Part shown: in pieces, positions 17,972 through 25,939 of the stretch
Layout of the letters: each line of letters opens with the position of its first letter
How positions within the stretch are numbered: position 1 is the first letter of the stretch
DNA from: Rufibacter ruber
GTDB lineage: Bacteria > Bacteroidota > Bacteroidia > Cytophagales > Hymenobacteraceae
Direction: 5' to 3'
Assembly (NCBI RefSeq): GCF_001647275.1
Contig: NZ_LRMM01000038.1
Coordinates: 1 to 45,143, forward strand
DNA: 45,143 bases
The notes under the pieces: model-generated
Database searches by the model: none
Told to the model about the DNA's origin: nothing
The model's input: the letters and a program-made list of their open reading frames with translations, nothing else
Position numbers and translations under genes: made by a program

Positions 17972-20599
17972 ATGCAGAATATGAAAAACTTTATTCGTCC
18001 TACCTTCCTCACAGGATTTATTTGCTGCTGTCTGCTGCTTTGGCAACTAAGGGCTGTAGCTCAAATTCCTAAACCCGTAGATGTGTTTGGTTTTGAGCCA
18101 GGGGCCGATTACAAACTGGCAGATTATGCTCAGACATTAGACTTTTACAGCCGCTTAGACAACGCCAGTGACCGGGTAAAGATGGTAGAAATTGGCAGAT
18201 CTGTACAGGGAAGGCCTTTAATGCTGATGTTCATTTCCTCTGAGAAAAATCTACAACAGTTGGAGCAATGGCGCTCAATTAGTGAACAATTATCCAAGGC
18301 AAAAATTGAGGAAGCAACTGCCAGACAACTGGCGGGCATTGGCAAAGCCATAGTTTGGGTAGACGCCGGGTTGCATGCTTCTGAGAAAGCCTGTGCCCAA
18401 ATGATTCCTGAACTAGCTTACCGCATGGTGACTGAGGAAACTCTCGAAATGCAAAAGATTAGGGAAAATGTGGTGACGCTGGTTATGCCCAATATGAACC
18501 CAGACGGGCTGGACATAGTGACCAGTTGGTATAGATCTATGTTGGGAACTCCCCATGAAACTACCAATCCGCCGTGGTTGTACCACCCTTATGTGGGGCA
18601 TGACAATAATCGGGATTGGTTCATGAACAATATGCCGGAAACGCAGGCGGTGTCTAAACAATTATATGAGCAATGGTTTCCGCAGATCGTTTACAACCAT
18701 CATCAAACTGCCCCGGCCTGGACTAGGATTTTTATTCCGCCTTTTGCCAATCCGGTCAATCCTAACATTCACCCGGGTGTCACTACGGGAGTAAACCAGG
18801 TAGGAGTAGCCATGGCGAACCGTTTTGCCATGAATAATATGCCAGGTGTTATCTCTCAGGTAAGCTTTGACATGTGGTGGAACGGTGGTATGCGCACAGT
18901 CCCCTACTTTCACAATCAGATAGGAATTCTTACTGAAACGGCACAACCTTCACCCACTCCCCAGACTTATAAAATGGAATCTAAACCTAAAACCATCAGA
19001 GGTGTTCCTACAGATGGAACCAGTATTTTCTACGCTGACCCCTGGGAAGGAGGGGAGTCTCATTTTAGAGATGCGGTAGATTATATGTTAGTAAGCACCA
19101 TGGCAGTGTTAGATCTGGCAGCCACTCGCAAAGAGCAGTATCTCTTTAACATTTACCAAATGGGGAAAGATGCGGTCCAAAGGAAAGAAGGGGGCTTTGC
19201 ATATATAATTCCGGCGGAGCAATGGGACAAGGGAGAGGCTGTCAACTTGGTGAATATTCTTCGCATGGGGGGAGTTGAGGTGCAGAAAGCCTCCAAAGAC
19301 TTCACTGCTAATGGAATCAAGTACACCGCAGGATCTTTCATTGTTTACTGCGCGCAGGCATTCAGGCCTTACGTGGTAGACTTACTGGAAAGACAGGTTT
19401 ACCCTGATTTGAGACAGTACCCGGGTGGCCCGCCAGATGCGCCATATGATATAGCAGGCTGGACTCTGCCCCTGCAAATGGGGGTAAAGGTGGATAAAAT
19501 TCCAAGTTCTTTCTCTGCTGTTACAGAAGAAATCAAAGGCAGGGCCGCCGTAACTCCTGGCCAGGTACTTGGGAAAGCTTCGTTTGGGTTTGCCCTTTCC
19601 CCCAATGAAAACGCTGCTGTAAAAGCAATAAATATTTTATTGAAGTCTGGTGCAACTGTAGGTATAGCAAAAGAAAGTTTTACAAGTGGAAAACAGAGAT
19701 TTGGGGCAGGTACCTATCTCATAGAGAATACCTCTGGAGTTAGATCCAAAGTTTTGTCCCTGGCGCGGGAATTAGGGCTTCAATTCACTGGGCTGCAGGC
19801 TTCTCCCATGATTCCTCTTAAACAGCTGAAGCCCGGGCGCGTGGGTATCTATAAATCCTGGAGGGCCAGTATGGATGAAGGGTGGACACGATGGCTGCTG
19901 GAGCAATATGCTTTTGACGTTGATACCCTTCATGACAAAGACCTGGTTCAGAAGGATCTAAAGTTGTACCAGACTATTATTATTCCAGACCAGGAGAAGG
20001 CCGCTATCTTAAATGGGTATAAAGCAGGCGATATGCCTCAAGAATATGTAGGCGGTATGGGTAAGGCAGGTGTCACGGCCCTTAAAAACTATGTTGAGCA
20101 AGGTGGAAGCCTTATCACATTTGACGCAGCCAGTGACTTTGCCGTTGAACAATTTGAGTTACCGCTTAAGAACATTGTAGACAAAGTCCCTTCCAAAGAC
20201 TTCTACATTCCTGGATCCCTTTTAAAAATTAATATTGATAAGAAGTCTGCTCTAACTTACGGCATGCCACAAACTGCGGCAGTTTCTTTTAATAAAAGCC
20301 GGGCTTATACATTGGATAAAAGTCAAACAGCTCCCCTGGGGAAAGGAGATATGCGGGAAAAGGTAAAACTGGAGGTTGAAGTGGTTGCTAGCTATGCCAA
20401 CAAAGACCTGTTAATGAGCGGGTGGGCTTTAGGAGAGGAGAAAATAACCGGTCAAGCTGCCGTAGTACAAGTAAAAAGAGGGCAAGGCAAAATAGTCTTG
20501 TTTGCTTTCCCTCCCCAGTTCAGAGGACAGCCTCGGGGCACCTATAAGCTCTTCTTCAATGCAATTTATGACAGTTCAGAAATATATGCGCTTAACTAG
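17972..20599 (+). CDS. Exported M14-family zinc carboxypeptidase
   Basis: An 875-residue secreted metallopeptidase. A Sec signal peptide ends at about Ala30 (RAVA, then QIPKPV). The M14 catalytic domain occupies about residues 45-370: the zinc ligands are likely His135 and Glu138 in HASE and a histidine in NHHQ (243-244), with substrate-binding Asn213/Arg214 in NNRDW, an NMNPDG block (174-179) and the catalytic Glu322 in TETAQ. Large Bacteroidota members like this add a C-terminal region; here residues about 630-760 look like a ThuA or class I amidotransferase-like fold (GRVGIYKSW, then TIIIPDQ). It should trim C-terminal residues from peptides outside the cytoplasm. It is the last enzyme before the sigma gene. 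A second ATG three codons in is also possible. Confidence 0.9.
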   Translation: MQNMKNFIRPTFLTGFICCCLLLWQLRAVAQIPKPVDVFGFEPGADYKLADYAQTLDFYSRLDNASDRVKMVEIGRSVQGRPLMLMFISSEKNLQQLEQWRSISEQLSKAKIEEATARQLAGIGKAIVWVDAGLHASEKACAQMIPELAYRMVTEETLEMQKIRENVVTLVMPNMNPDGLDIVTSWYRSMLGTPHETTNPPWLYHPYVGHDNNRDWFMNNMPETQAVSKQLYEQWFPQIVYNHHQTAPAWTRIFIPPFANPVNPNIHPGVTTGVNQVGVAMANRFAMNNMPGVISQVSFDMWWNGGMRTVPYFHNQIGILTETAQPSPTPQTYKMESKPKTIRGVPTDGTSIFYADPWEGGESHFRDAVDYMLVSTMAVLDLAATRKEQYLFNIYQMGKDAVQRKEGGFAYIIPAEQWDKGEAVNLVNILRMGGVEVQKASKDFTANGIKYTAGSFIVYCAQAFRPYVVDLLERQVYPDLRQYPGGPPDAPYDIAGWTLPLQMGVKVDKIPSSFSAVTEEIKGRAAVTPGQVLGKASFGFALSPNENAAVKAINILLKSGATVGIAKESFTSGKQRFGAGTYLIENTSGVRSKVLSLARELGLQFTGLQASPMIPLKQLKPGRVGIYKSWRASMDEGWTRWLLEQYAFDVDTLHDKDLVQKDLKLYQTIIIPDQEKAAILNGYKAGDMPQEYVGGMGKAGVTALKNYVEQGGSLITFDAASDFAVEQFELPLKNIVDKVPSKDFYIPGSLLKINIDKKSALTYGMPQTAAVSFNKSRAYTLDKSQTAPLGKGDMREKVKLEVEVVASYANKDLLMSGWALGEEKITGQAAVVQVKRGQGKIVLFAFPPQFRGQPRGTYKLFFNAIYDSSEIYALN

Positions 20600-21324
20600 T
20601 TATTTTCTGTTTGTTAACAGTGAGAAGAAGCTGTCTCATAAATGGTTCAAAATAAGTTTACTTTTTCTGTTTTTGCCTGTTTTTATGGAAACAGGCCAAA
20701 AACAGAAGACTTTGTTTGTCATGTAAAATACTGAAAGCAAAACATAGGTATTTACAAGGTGACTTCAAGCCAGAAGATAAACATATGTTCTAGTTGAAAA
20801 TGACTGAAAGTAGGTATATAGACAATTTAAACTGAGAGAGGTGAGAGCAGGCACTGCAAAACAGGCAATAAAAGACCCAGGACTTATCCTATCTCCCCAC
20901 CATTGCGCTGCTCAGCCCATAAAAGCTACTGCGCCAGAACCATTCACTCCCGTTATTCCTGCAAAACAGAAGTTTAAACAAGCTCTGAGTCTCTTTCAGC
21001 CTGAATTAAATATTTGCGCTTAGGCTGGAAAAACGGTGAGGATCAAAAAAAAGGATATTTATGAGGTTCTGAAACTATTTTATAGGTGTTTCTAATCCTT
21101 TTTGTGCTTTGAGGCTTCATTTTTACAAAAATAATGATGGGCGAAAGACCAATCTTTAAAAAACAGGAAAGCTAGTATTGGCTTAGTTTGATACTGGTTA
21201 AAAAATATATGTTGTGTTTTAGTTAAATAATTATTAATTTAAAAATGAAAAATGAAGATTTCAATTAATCTAATTTAAGTTTGATCTGCTATTCCCCTAC
21301 TAGTAGATCTTAGGATTACCAGTG
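20600..21324. other. Intergenic region before the ECF sigma gene
   Basis: About 725 bases with one heptad palindrome at 20665. The 200 bases before the sigma start are strongly A+T-rich and probably carry its promoter. A 60-codon plus-strand frame at 20841-21023 resembles nothing and lacks support. Confidence 0.5.
20665..20707. repeat. Heptad palindrome (near-perfect)
   Basis: TTCTGTTTTTGCCTGTTTTT, a short loop, then AAACAGGCCAAAAACAGAA. It starts 65 bases after the M14 stop codon, in terminator position, with one unpaired core base. Confidence 0.8.
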
Positions 21325-21915
21325 ATGGAGATAACAAACTACAGCCTACTCACAGATGAAGAATTGGTTGAGTTATTGAAAACGCAACATGAGGGGGCTT
21401 TTGCCGAGTTATATAACCGGTACTGGCAAAAATTATTATTACTAGCTGTGAACAAGCTCCATGACATGGAGGAGGCAGAAGGGGTGGTGCAGGATATTTT
21501 TGTGACACTTTGGAAGAGGCGGGAAGATCTTATTATAACATCTTCTGTGAATAGCTATCTTGCTGTGTCTGCCAAGTATCAAGTAATAAAGGTTTTAGCT
21601 AAAAGAAAGCAGGAGCGCCAATATTCCCATCTTACATCAATTTCTTTAAGTATAGAAGATAATTCTACCCAGGAGTGGCTGGAATTTGAAGAATTGCAGG
21701 CCCGGCTTCAGAAGTTAGTAGCTGGCTTGCCTGAAAAATGCCAGATGGTCTATCGGTTAAGTAGGGAGCTTGGATATTCTCAGAAACAAGTGGCTGAAGC
21801 GCTGCTCATATCTGAGAAAACGGTTGAAGCTCATTTAGGCAAAGCACTAAAATACCTTAGAACCAGTTTGGGAATCTTCCTTTCAATAGTTCTTTTACTA
21901 TTCAAAGGCCATTAA
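21325..21915 (+). CDS. FecI-like ECF RNA polymerase sigma factor
   Basis: A 196-residue ECF sigma factor of the Bacteroidota FecI-like type. Region 2 covers about residues 20-90 (AFAELYNRYWQKLLLLAVNK, then EGVVQDIFVTLWKRRE), which binds the -10 element and core polymerase. Region 4 covers about 125-180 (LPEKCQMVYRLSRELGYSQK with helix-turn-helix QVAEALLISEKTVEAHLGKA). It ends in a short hydrophobic tail (FLSIVLLLF), usual in this group. The ATG at 21325 is preferred over the GTG one codon earlier. It is intact. Its natural partner is a FecR, and the only FecR in the window lies at 7800, at the other end of the Sus locus. Pairing of the two is inference. Confidence 0.9.
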   Translation: MEITNYSLLTDEELVELLKTQHEGAFAELYNRYWQKLLLLAVNKLHDMEEAEGVVQDIFVTLWKRREDLIITSSVNSYLAVSAKYQVIKVLAKRKQERQYSHLTSISLSIEDNSTQEWLEFEELQARLQKLVAGLPEKCQMVYRLSRELGYSQKQVAEALLISEKTVEAHLGKALKYLRTSLGIFLSIVLLLFKGH

Positions 21916-22081
21916 ATGTTACTGCTGCTAGATTTAATAGCTTGAATAGAGAGTAGAATTAATTATAGGATTAAATATAGGAATAAGGTTTTATCAATCA
22001 ATATTGGTAGCTTATCAAGCCTATGATTCCACTTTGATTTTTAAAGCCACTCCTGCAGAACTATTTGTAATTAAGAGTTGA

Positions 22082-22304
22082 TCAAGGAGAATCCTTTAAA
22101 ATTATTTTGGCTGGTATGCGTGTATGGGCTGTACTTTTTTCCAAAATAGCTTTGGCCGCCTCTTCTCCAATCTTCGCAAAATCTGTACTGATCACTATGA
22201 TTCCATTCTCGAGAACCTCTTTGACGGCAGTATCATTATAAGAGACCAAACCAATCTCTTGACCTAAAGACCAATGCCGCTCACGGCAAAGTTTAATTAT
22301 CTTA
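22082..22304 (-). pseudogene. C-terminal remnant of a LacI-family regulator
   Basis: About 74 codons on the minus strand resemble the end of the LacI/PurR-type sugar-binding domain: a LGQEIGLVSYNDT strand-loop block, then GIIVISTDFAKIGEEAAK and a terminal PAKIILKDS. The N-terminal DNA-binding domain and most of the sensor domain are missing. The fragment begins at the edge of the IS remnant, and nothing on the far side of the IS continues it, so more than a simple insertion has occurred here. The apparent TTG start comes from the IS end and is not a real start. Confidence 0.65.
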
Positions 22305-22724
22305 GGGCACGTTGACAATTAACGGAGCAGGATCATGGCTGATGCCAGGTAGATGAAAGCGGCGAAGCAGTCGGCGGTTTTTTCATAGCGGGTAGCCACG
22401 CGCCTGTATGCCTTGAGTTTGTTGAAGAAGCACTCCACCTTGTTTCGGTCCCTGTACAGGTTTTCGTCGATTTCGCGCTGCTGCAGGCGGTTTCTTTTGG
22501 AGGGGACCACGGCCTCTGCGCCCAATTCCCGCACATAGCCCAGGAAGGTGTCCGAGTCGTAGCCGCGGTCTGCGAGCACGGCCCTGGGCCGGTTGCCATC
22601 CACCAGCCCCTGCGCCTGGGTGGCGTCGCCTCGCTGCCCCGCCGTGAGTACGATCCGCAGCGGGTTGCCCAGCGCGTCCACCGCCGCGTCTGAGAAAAAT
22701 ATTTCACTATTTGTCAACGCGCCC
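22305..22724 (-). mobile_element. Internally deleted IS5-family element
   Basis: The unit is bounded by inverted ends GGGCACGTTGACAA (22305-22318) and TTGTCAACGCGCCC (22711-22724), which match at 13 of 14 positions, and is flanked by TA on both sides (22303-22304 and 22725-22726), consistent with a TA target duplication. At 420 bases it is about half the usual IS5-family length. It is much richer in G+C than the DNA on either side, which points to an origin in another genome. It keeps both ends, so it could move if a full-length relative supplies transposase. Confidence 0.75.
22319..22717 (-). pseudogene. Truncated IS5-family DDE transposase
   Basis: The 132-codon frame is the C-terminal half of an IS5/IS427-type transposase. 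It begins in the middle of the catalytic core (AAVDALGNPLRIVLTAGQRG), keeps the second catalytic Asp in VLADRGYDSD and the Glu in NKVECFFNKLK, and runs to the normal stop at the IS end. The first Asp and the whole N-terminal region are gone; roughly the first 10 codons are read from the IS terminus joined to the deletion point. It should be inactive. Confidence 0.8.
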
Positions 22725-22773
22725 TAGAATTGAACAGGCAACTAAATGTTAATTTCCAAAATAGGATTTATAT

Positions 22774-23508
22774 CTATTGAAATCCCTTCAGCATTTTGTA
22801 AAAAGCCTCAGCATACGTATCACTGATGGGAATCATCTGATCCATAATGGTAATTCTGTTTTTCTCAATGTGGTCAATCTTGTCAATGGCTACCATAAAA
22901 GACCGGTGCACGCGGGCGAAATTCTGAGGGGGCAGCAACTCCTCCAGTTTGGCGAAGCTGGTGAGGGTCATGATCTTCTCCTGGGCGGTATGCACCCGAA
23001 GGTAGTCTTTCATACCTTCAATGAAAAGGATGTCCTTTGTGGCGACTTTCTGAATGCGGTGGCCCACCTTCAGGAAAAGGTACTCGGGGTCGTTTTTAGG
23101 CTCAGCTGCTGCTTCTTTTTTAGCAGGTACCTGGCTGGCGCTATGCTCCTGGTACAGCCGTAGCACCCCTTTGTAGAAGCGCTCAAAGGAGAAAGGCTTC
23201 ACCAGGTAGTCTTTCACCTCCAATTCAAAGGCTTTGAGTGCATACTGGTCGTAGGCCGTAGTCAGGATAATCATGGGTTTGGGGTTCAGCAAGGGAATGA
23301 AGCTGAGGCCGTCCAGGTCCGGCATGTTGATGTCCAGGAAAAGCAGGTCAGGTTTGTCCCTTTTCAGGTTTTCCGCCGCCTCCATAGGACTCATAAAGGA
23401 GCCCTTCAGCTCCAGGAAAGGTACTTTGGCTACGTACTCTTCCAGAATCTCTTGGGCCAAAGGCTCGTCATCAATGATGTAGCAGCTGAGTTTCACTTTC
23501 ATGGACAT
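22774..23508 (-). CDS. LytTR-family response regulator
   Basis: A 244-residue response regulator. The receiver domain (about 6-120) has the acidic pair Asp13/Asp14, phospho-acceptor Asp59 in LFLDINMP, and Lys104 in DYLVKPFSFER. A linker rich in Ala and Lys follows (about 124-140). The LytTR DNA-binding domain spans about 143-244, with FIEGMKDYLRVHT and FARVHRSFMVAIDKID, the family signatures. It overlaps the upstream kinase gene by 38 bases, so the two are translated together as one system. A second ATG two codons in (23502) is as likely. Its targets are unknown; the ABC transporter genes transcribed away from the kinase gene (25001 onward) are the obvious candidates by position. Confidence 0.94.
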   Translation of the reverse strand: MSMKVKLSCYIIDDEPLAQEILEEYVAKVPFLELKGSFMSPMEAAENLKRDKPDLLFLDINMPDLDGLSFIPLLNPKPMIILTTAYDQYALKAFELEVKDYLVKPFSFERFYKGVLRLYQEHSASQVPAKKEAAAEPKNDPEYLFLKVGHRIQKVATKDILFIEGMKDYLRVHTAQEKIMTLTSFAKLEELLPPQNFARVHRSFMVAIDKIDHIEKNRITIMDQMIPISDTYAEAFYKMLKGFQ

Positions 23509-24514
23509 GCGTGTGGGTACCGTTGATTTCTAAACTGACCGTAAAAGTTTCACCAGAGTTGACAATTTCCAGGCGGTGCTGCCCTGGGTATTGTATTTGC
23601 AGCCTCTTCTGGACATTGGCCAACCCTATACCACCGGGTTCCTCCACTTCCATCTTTTTCTGGTTACTCCCTATTGGGTTCTGAATCTGAAAGGTAAGCG
23701 TATTGGCTTTTATTTCCATTCTCACCTTTATAGCCCTGGGTTCCAGCCGGGCGGGGCTGTGTTTGTATGCGTTTTCCAGGAGGTGAATGAACAGCAGGGG
23801 GGCAATCTCACAGGTTTCCGGCACGCCGTGTATGGTCAGGTCCACCACTGCTGAGTTTTTGTACCGGAGCTGCTGCAAGCCTATATAATCCTGCAGGTAA
23901 TTTATCTCCCTAGGTAGCGGCACTGTGATCGCGTTGGACTCATAAATCATGTAGCGCATCAGGGAGGCAAGACGCAAAACGGATTCGGGGGCAGTGGGGG
24001 CTTGCTTGTAAACCAGCGTATGGATGTTGTTGAGGGTGTTGAACAGAAAGTGGGGGTTTATCTGCGATTTCAGGTAGTGCAATTCTGTCTCTGCCGCCTG
24101 TTTCTCCAGCTGCTCTTTTCTGATGGTATTCAGCACCAGCGTCTCGGTAACCCGGGCCAGCCAGCTGAGAAAGAGAAAAATGGGTACTATCGTAATGACA
24201 ACTATGGGGTAATATCCAAGGAAAAAATCCCATGTGCCAGAATTTTTAGGATGTAGAATTACGAAAGGTAAAGGACTGGTTAATATAATACCTGCCAGCT
24301 TTAGAAAATATTCCCTTCTCTTTTTCTTACCTAAGTATTTGGTCAGGAGATGGAAGTGGCTGTAAAAAACAAACAAAGCCGTCAGAATAAACCCTGTAGT
24401 TAAGGGAAGCCAGTAAGAAAGCCCATCAGCGTACAATTGCAGGCCCACCAAAAAGGTGAAAAGAAGCCAGACGAAGAGGTGAACCAGCCGGAAGATTTTT
24501 TTGACTCTCTGCAT
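23471..24514 (-). CDS. LytS/YehU-type membrane sensor histidine kinase
   Basis: A 347-residue kinase. About four membrane helices fall within residues 8-125, with no large periplasmic domain, and a short coiled-coil (about 127-148) leads into the His_kinase domain. The phospho-acceptor is His155 in QINPHFLFNTLNN. The ATPase part has the N-box-like FIHLLENAYKHS and a G-box GGIGLANVQKRLQ. It is the partner of the LytTR regulator, whose gene overlaps its 3' end. The small sensor region suggests detection of a signal in or at the membrane; the signal is unknown. Confidence 0.92.
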   Translation of the reverse strand: MQRVKKIFRLVHLFVWLLFTFLVGLQLYADGLSYWLPLTTGFILTALFVFYSHFHLLTKYLGKKKRREYFLKLAGIILTSPLPFVILHPKNSGTWDFFLGYYPIVVITIVPIFLFLSWLARVTETLVLNTIRKEQLEKQAAETELHYLKSQINPHFLFNTLNNIHTLVYKQAPTAPESVLRLASLMRYMIYESNAITVPLPREINYLQDYIGLQQLRYKNSAVVDLTIHGVPETCEIAPLLFIHLLENAYKHSPARLEPRAIKVRMEIKANTLTFQIQNPIGSNQKKMEVEEPGGIGLANVQKRLQIQYPGQHRLEIVNSGETFTVSLEINGTHTHVHESETQLLHH

Positions 24515-24780
24515 AAAACAAAGATACCTTTTCCCCGCAGCCCCTGCACTTCTACTCGACCAGTTCCTTTTCTCAATCTACGAAAAGCTACCCCCAACCT
24601 GCCAGTGCTCTCACAGAGGAAAAGACCCCCTTCGTCGATTGCTTTCCGGCGGCGGCATATCAGTTTTTGTGCTCTGTTAGGAAGACGGTTCTTTTACCCA
24701 AGAAAGGAGCGGGAAAGGATTCTCATTCCATCTCTTCCCCCAATAAAATGGAAGATAATACATAGTACACCTCACCTTTT

Positions 24781-24867
24781 GTCATCCTGAAAGGATCTTG
24801 TGGGCGAATTAGAATGACATTTTGGTAGCGCTACTACCGTCCGCAACCAAGATCCTTCCAGGATGAC
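24781..24867. repeat. REP-like inverted pair of another type
   Basis: GTCATCCTGAAAGGATCTTG (24781-24800) and CAAGATCCTTCCAGGATGAC (24847-24866) form an imperfect 20-base inverted repeat, with a smaller GGTAGCGCTACTACC palindrome between them. Each outer arm itself contains a partial palindrome around CCTGAAAGG. The layout is that of a pair of inverted REP sequences, unrelated in sequence to the one beside the RAYT gene. Confidence 0.65.
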
Positions 24868-24913
24868 ACAGAAGGTAGATTTATCGAAGCCGACTTCTAA
24901 TGACAACGATACG

Positions 24914-24955
24914 TCTGTTTTAGGGCTGTTTTTGAGAAAACAGGCCAAAAACAGA
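24914..24955. repeat. Heptad palindrome
   Basis: TCTGTTTTAGGGCTGTTTT and AAAACAGGCCAAAAACAGA surround a short loop, with mismatches in the core. It lies 46 bases before the chosen ATG of the ABC ATPase, one of the few copies in a 5' rather than a 3' region. Confidence 0.75.
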
Positions 24956-25000
24956 AAGCTAGAAGAAAACCAACCATTGGTGAAATTCAACTGCCCAAGC

Positions 25001-25939
25001 ATGAAAAATATGGAAAACCACACCGAGAGCCTGCTGATAAGGAACGTCTCTAAAACCTATGCCAACGGCGTTCAGGCATTGACGAACATTTCACTGACTA
25101 TTCCGCCCGGCATGTATGGTTTGCTGGGGCCCAACGGGGCGGGGAAATCTACGCTTATGCGCACCCTGGCTACGCTGCAGGAGCCCGACCAGGGGCAGAT
25201 ATTTTTAGGAGAACTGGATGTGGTGAACCAGAAGGAGGAAGTGCGCCAGAGCCTCGGTTATCTGCCGCAGGATTTCGGGGTATATCCCAAAGCCACTGCC
25301 GAGGAACTGCTGAATTACTTTGCCGTGCTGAAAGGCTTTACCAGCCGGGCCTCCCGCAGAGAAGTGACAGAGGGCCTGCTGAAACAAACCAACCTCTGGG
25401 ACAAGCGCAAACAGAAACTGGGCGGCTACTCGGGCGGAATGCGGCAGCGTTTCGGGGTGGCAGTGGCGCTGCTGGGCAACCCCAGGCTCCTGATTGTGGA
25501 CGAACCCACGGCCGGACTGGACCCTGCCGAGCGCATCCGGTTTTTGAACCTTCTGAGTGAGTTGGGCGAAAACAGTGTGGTGATTCTCTCCACCCACATC
25601 GTGGAAGATGTGTCTGAACTCTGCACCAACCTGGCCATCATCAACAAAGGCAGAATTCTGCTGGAGGCGCAGACGCAGGAGGCGGTGACTTCTCTGAGAG
25701 GGAAGATATGGCGCTCTTTGGTTGAGAAAAACAAGCTATCTGCTGTAACGCAGGAGCACCAGGTTATTTCTGCCAAGTCCCTGAGTGGGCGCACCCAGGT
25801 GCATGTGTATAGCCAAGTGGAGCCCGGCAGCGGTTTTGAACCCGTATTCCCAGACCTGGAAGATGTGTACTTCAGCGCCATGACTGGCGTGTTTGGGCAA
25901 CACGCAACGCTGAAAGAAGTGGAGGTGGTACAGCCATGA
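25001..25939 (+). CDS. ABC transporter ATP-binding protein
   Basis: A 312-residue ATPase of the ABC-2/CcmA-like type. Walker A is GPNGAGKST (43-51), the Q-loop lies in YLPQDFG (about 88-94), the signature is YSGGM (143-147), Walker B is LLIVDEPTAGLD (163-174) and the switch His is His199 in STHI. The C-terminal 90 residues form an accessory domain. An open frame continues 46 codons upstream, but that part is translated repeat DNA, so the ATG at 25001 is chosen; the next ATG at 25010 is an alternative. The stop overlaps the permease start by four bases (ATGA), so the two proteins are made together and should form one transporter. Confidence 0.93.
   Translation: MKNMENHTESLLIRNVSKTYANGVQALTNISLTIPPGMYGLLGPNGAGKSTLMRTLATLQEPDQGQIFLGELDVVNQKEEVRQSLGYLPQDFGVYPKATAEELLNYFAVLKGFTSRASRREVTEGLLKQTNLWDKRKQKLGGYSGGMRQRFGVAVALLGNPRLLIVDEPTAGLDPAERIRFLNLLSELGENSVVILSTHIVEDVSELCTNLAIINKGRILLEAQTQEAVTSLRGKIWRSLVEKNKLSAVTQEHQVISAKSLSGRTQVHVYSQVEPGSGFEPVFPDLEDVYFSAMTGVFGQHATLKEVEVVQP

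Larger units (their letters stand above)
24515..25000. other. Divergent regulatory gap between kinase and ABC genes
   Basis: About 490 bases hold the start regions of the minus-strand kinase and plus-strand ABC operons. Two repeat elements lie inside (24781-24867 and 24914-24955). An open frame upstream of the ABC ATPase runs through both repeats and is not taken as coding. Confidence 0.5.

Noticed and set aside
20841-21023. A 60-codon plus-strand open frame before the sigma gene
   Set aside because: No family resemblance and no sign of selection on the frame; its position suits a regulatory region better.
22333-22707. A 124-codon frame inside the IS remnant in another frame
   Set aside because: Its composition (Arg, Trp, Pro and Thr rich) is typical of a shadow of the G+C-rich transposase frame, which matches a known family.
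24863-25000. A 46-codon extension of the ABC ATPase
   Set aside because: It is translated from a REP-like element and a heptad palindrome. The ATPase domain starts normally from the ATG at 25001.
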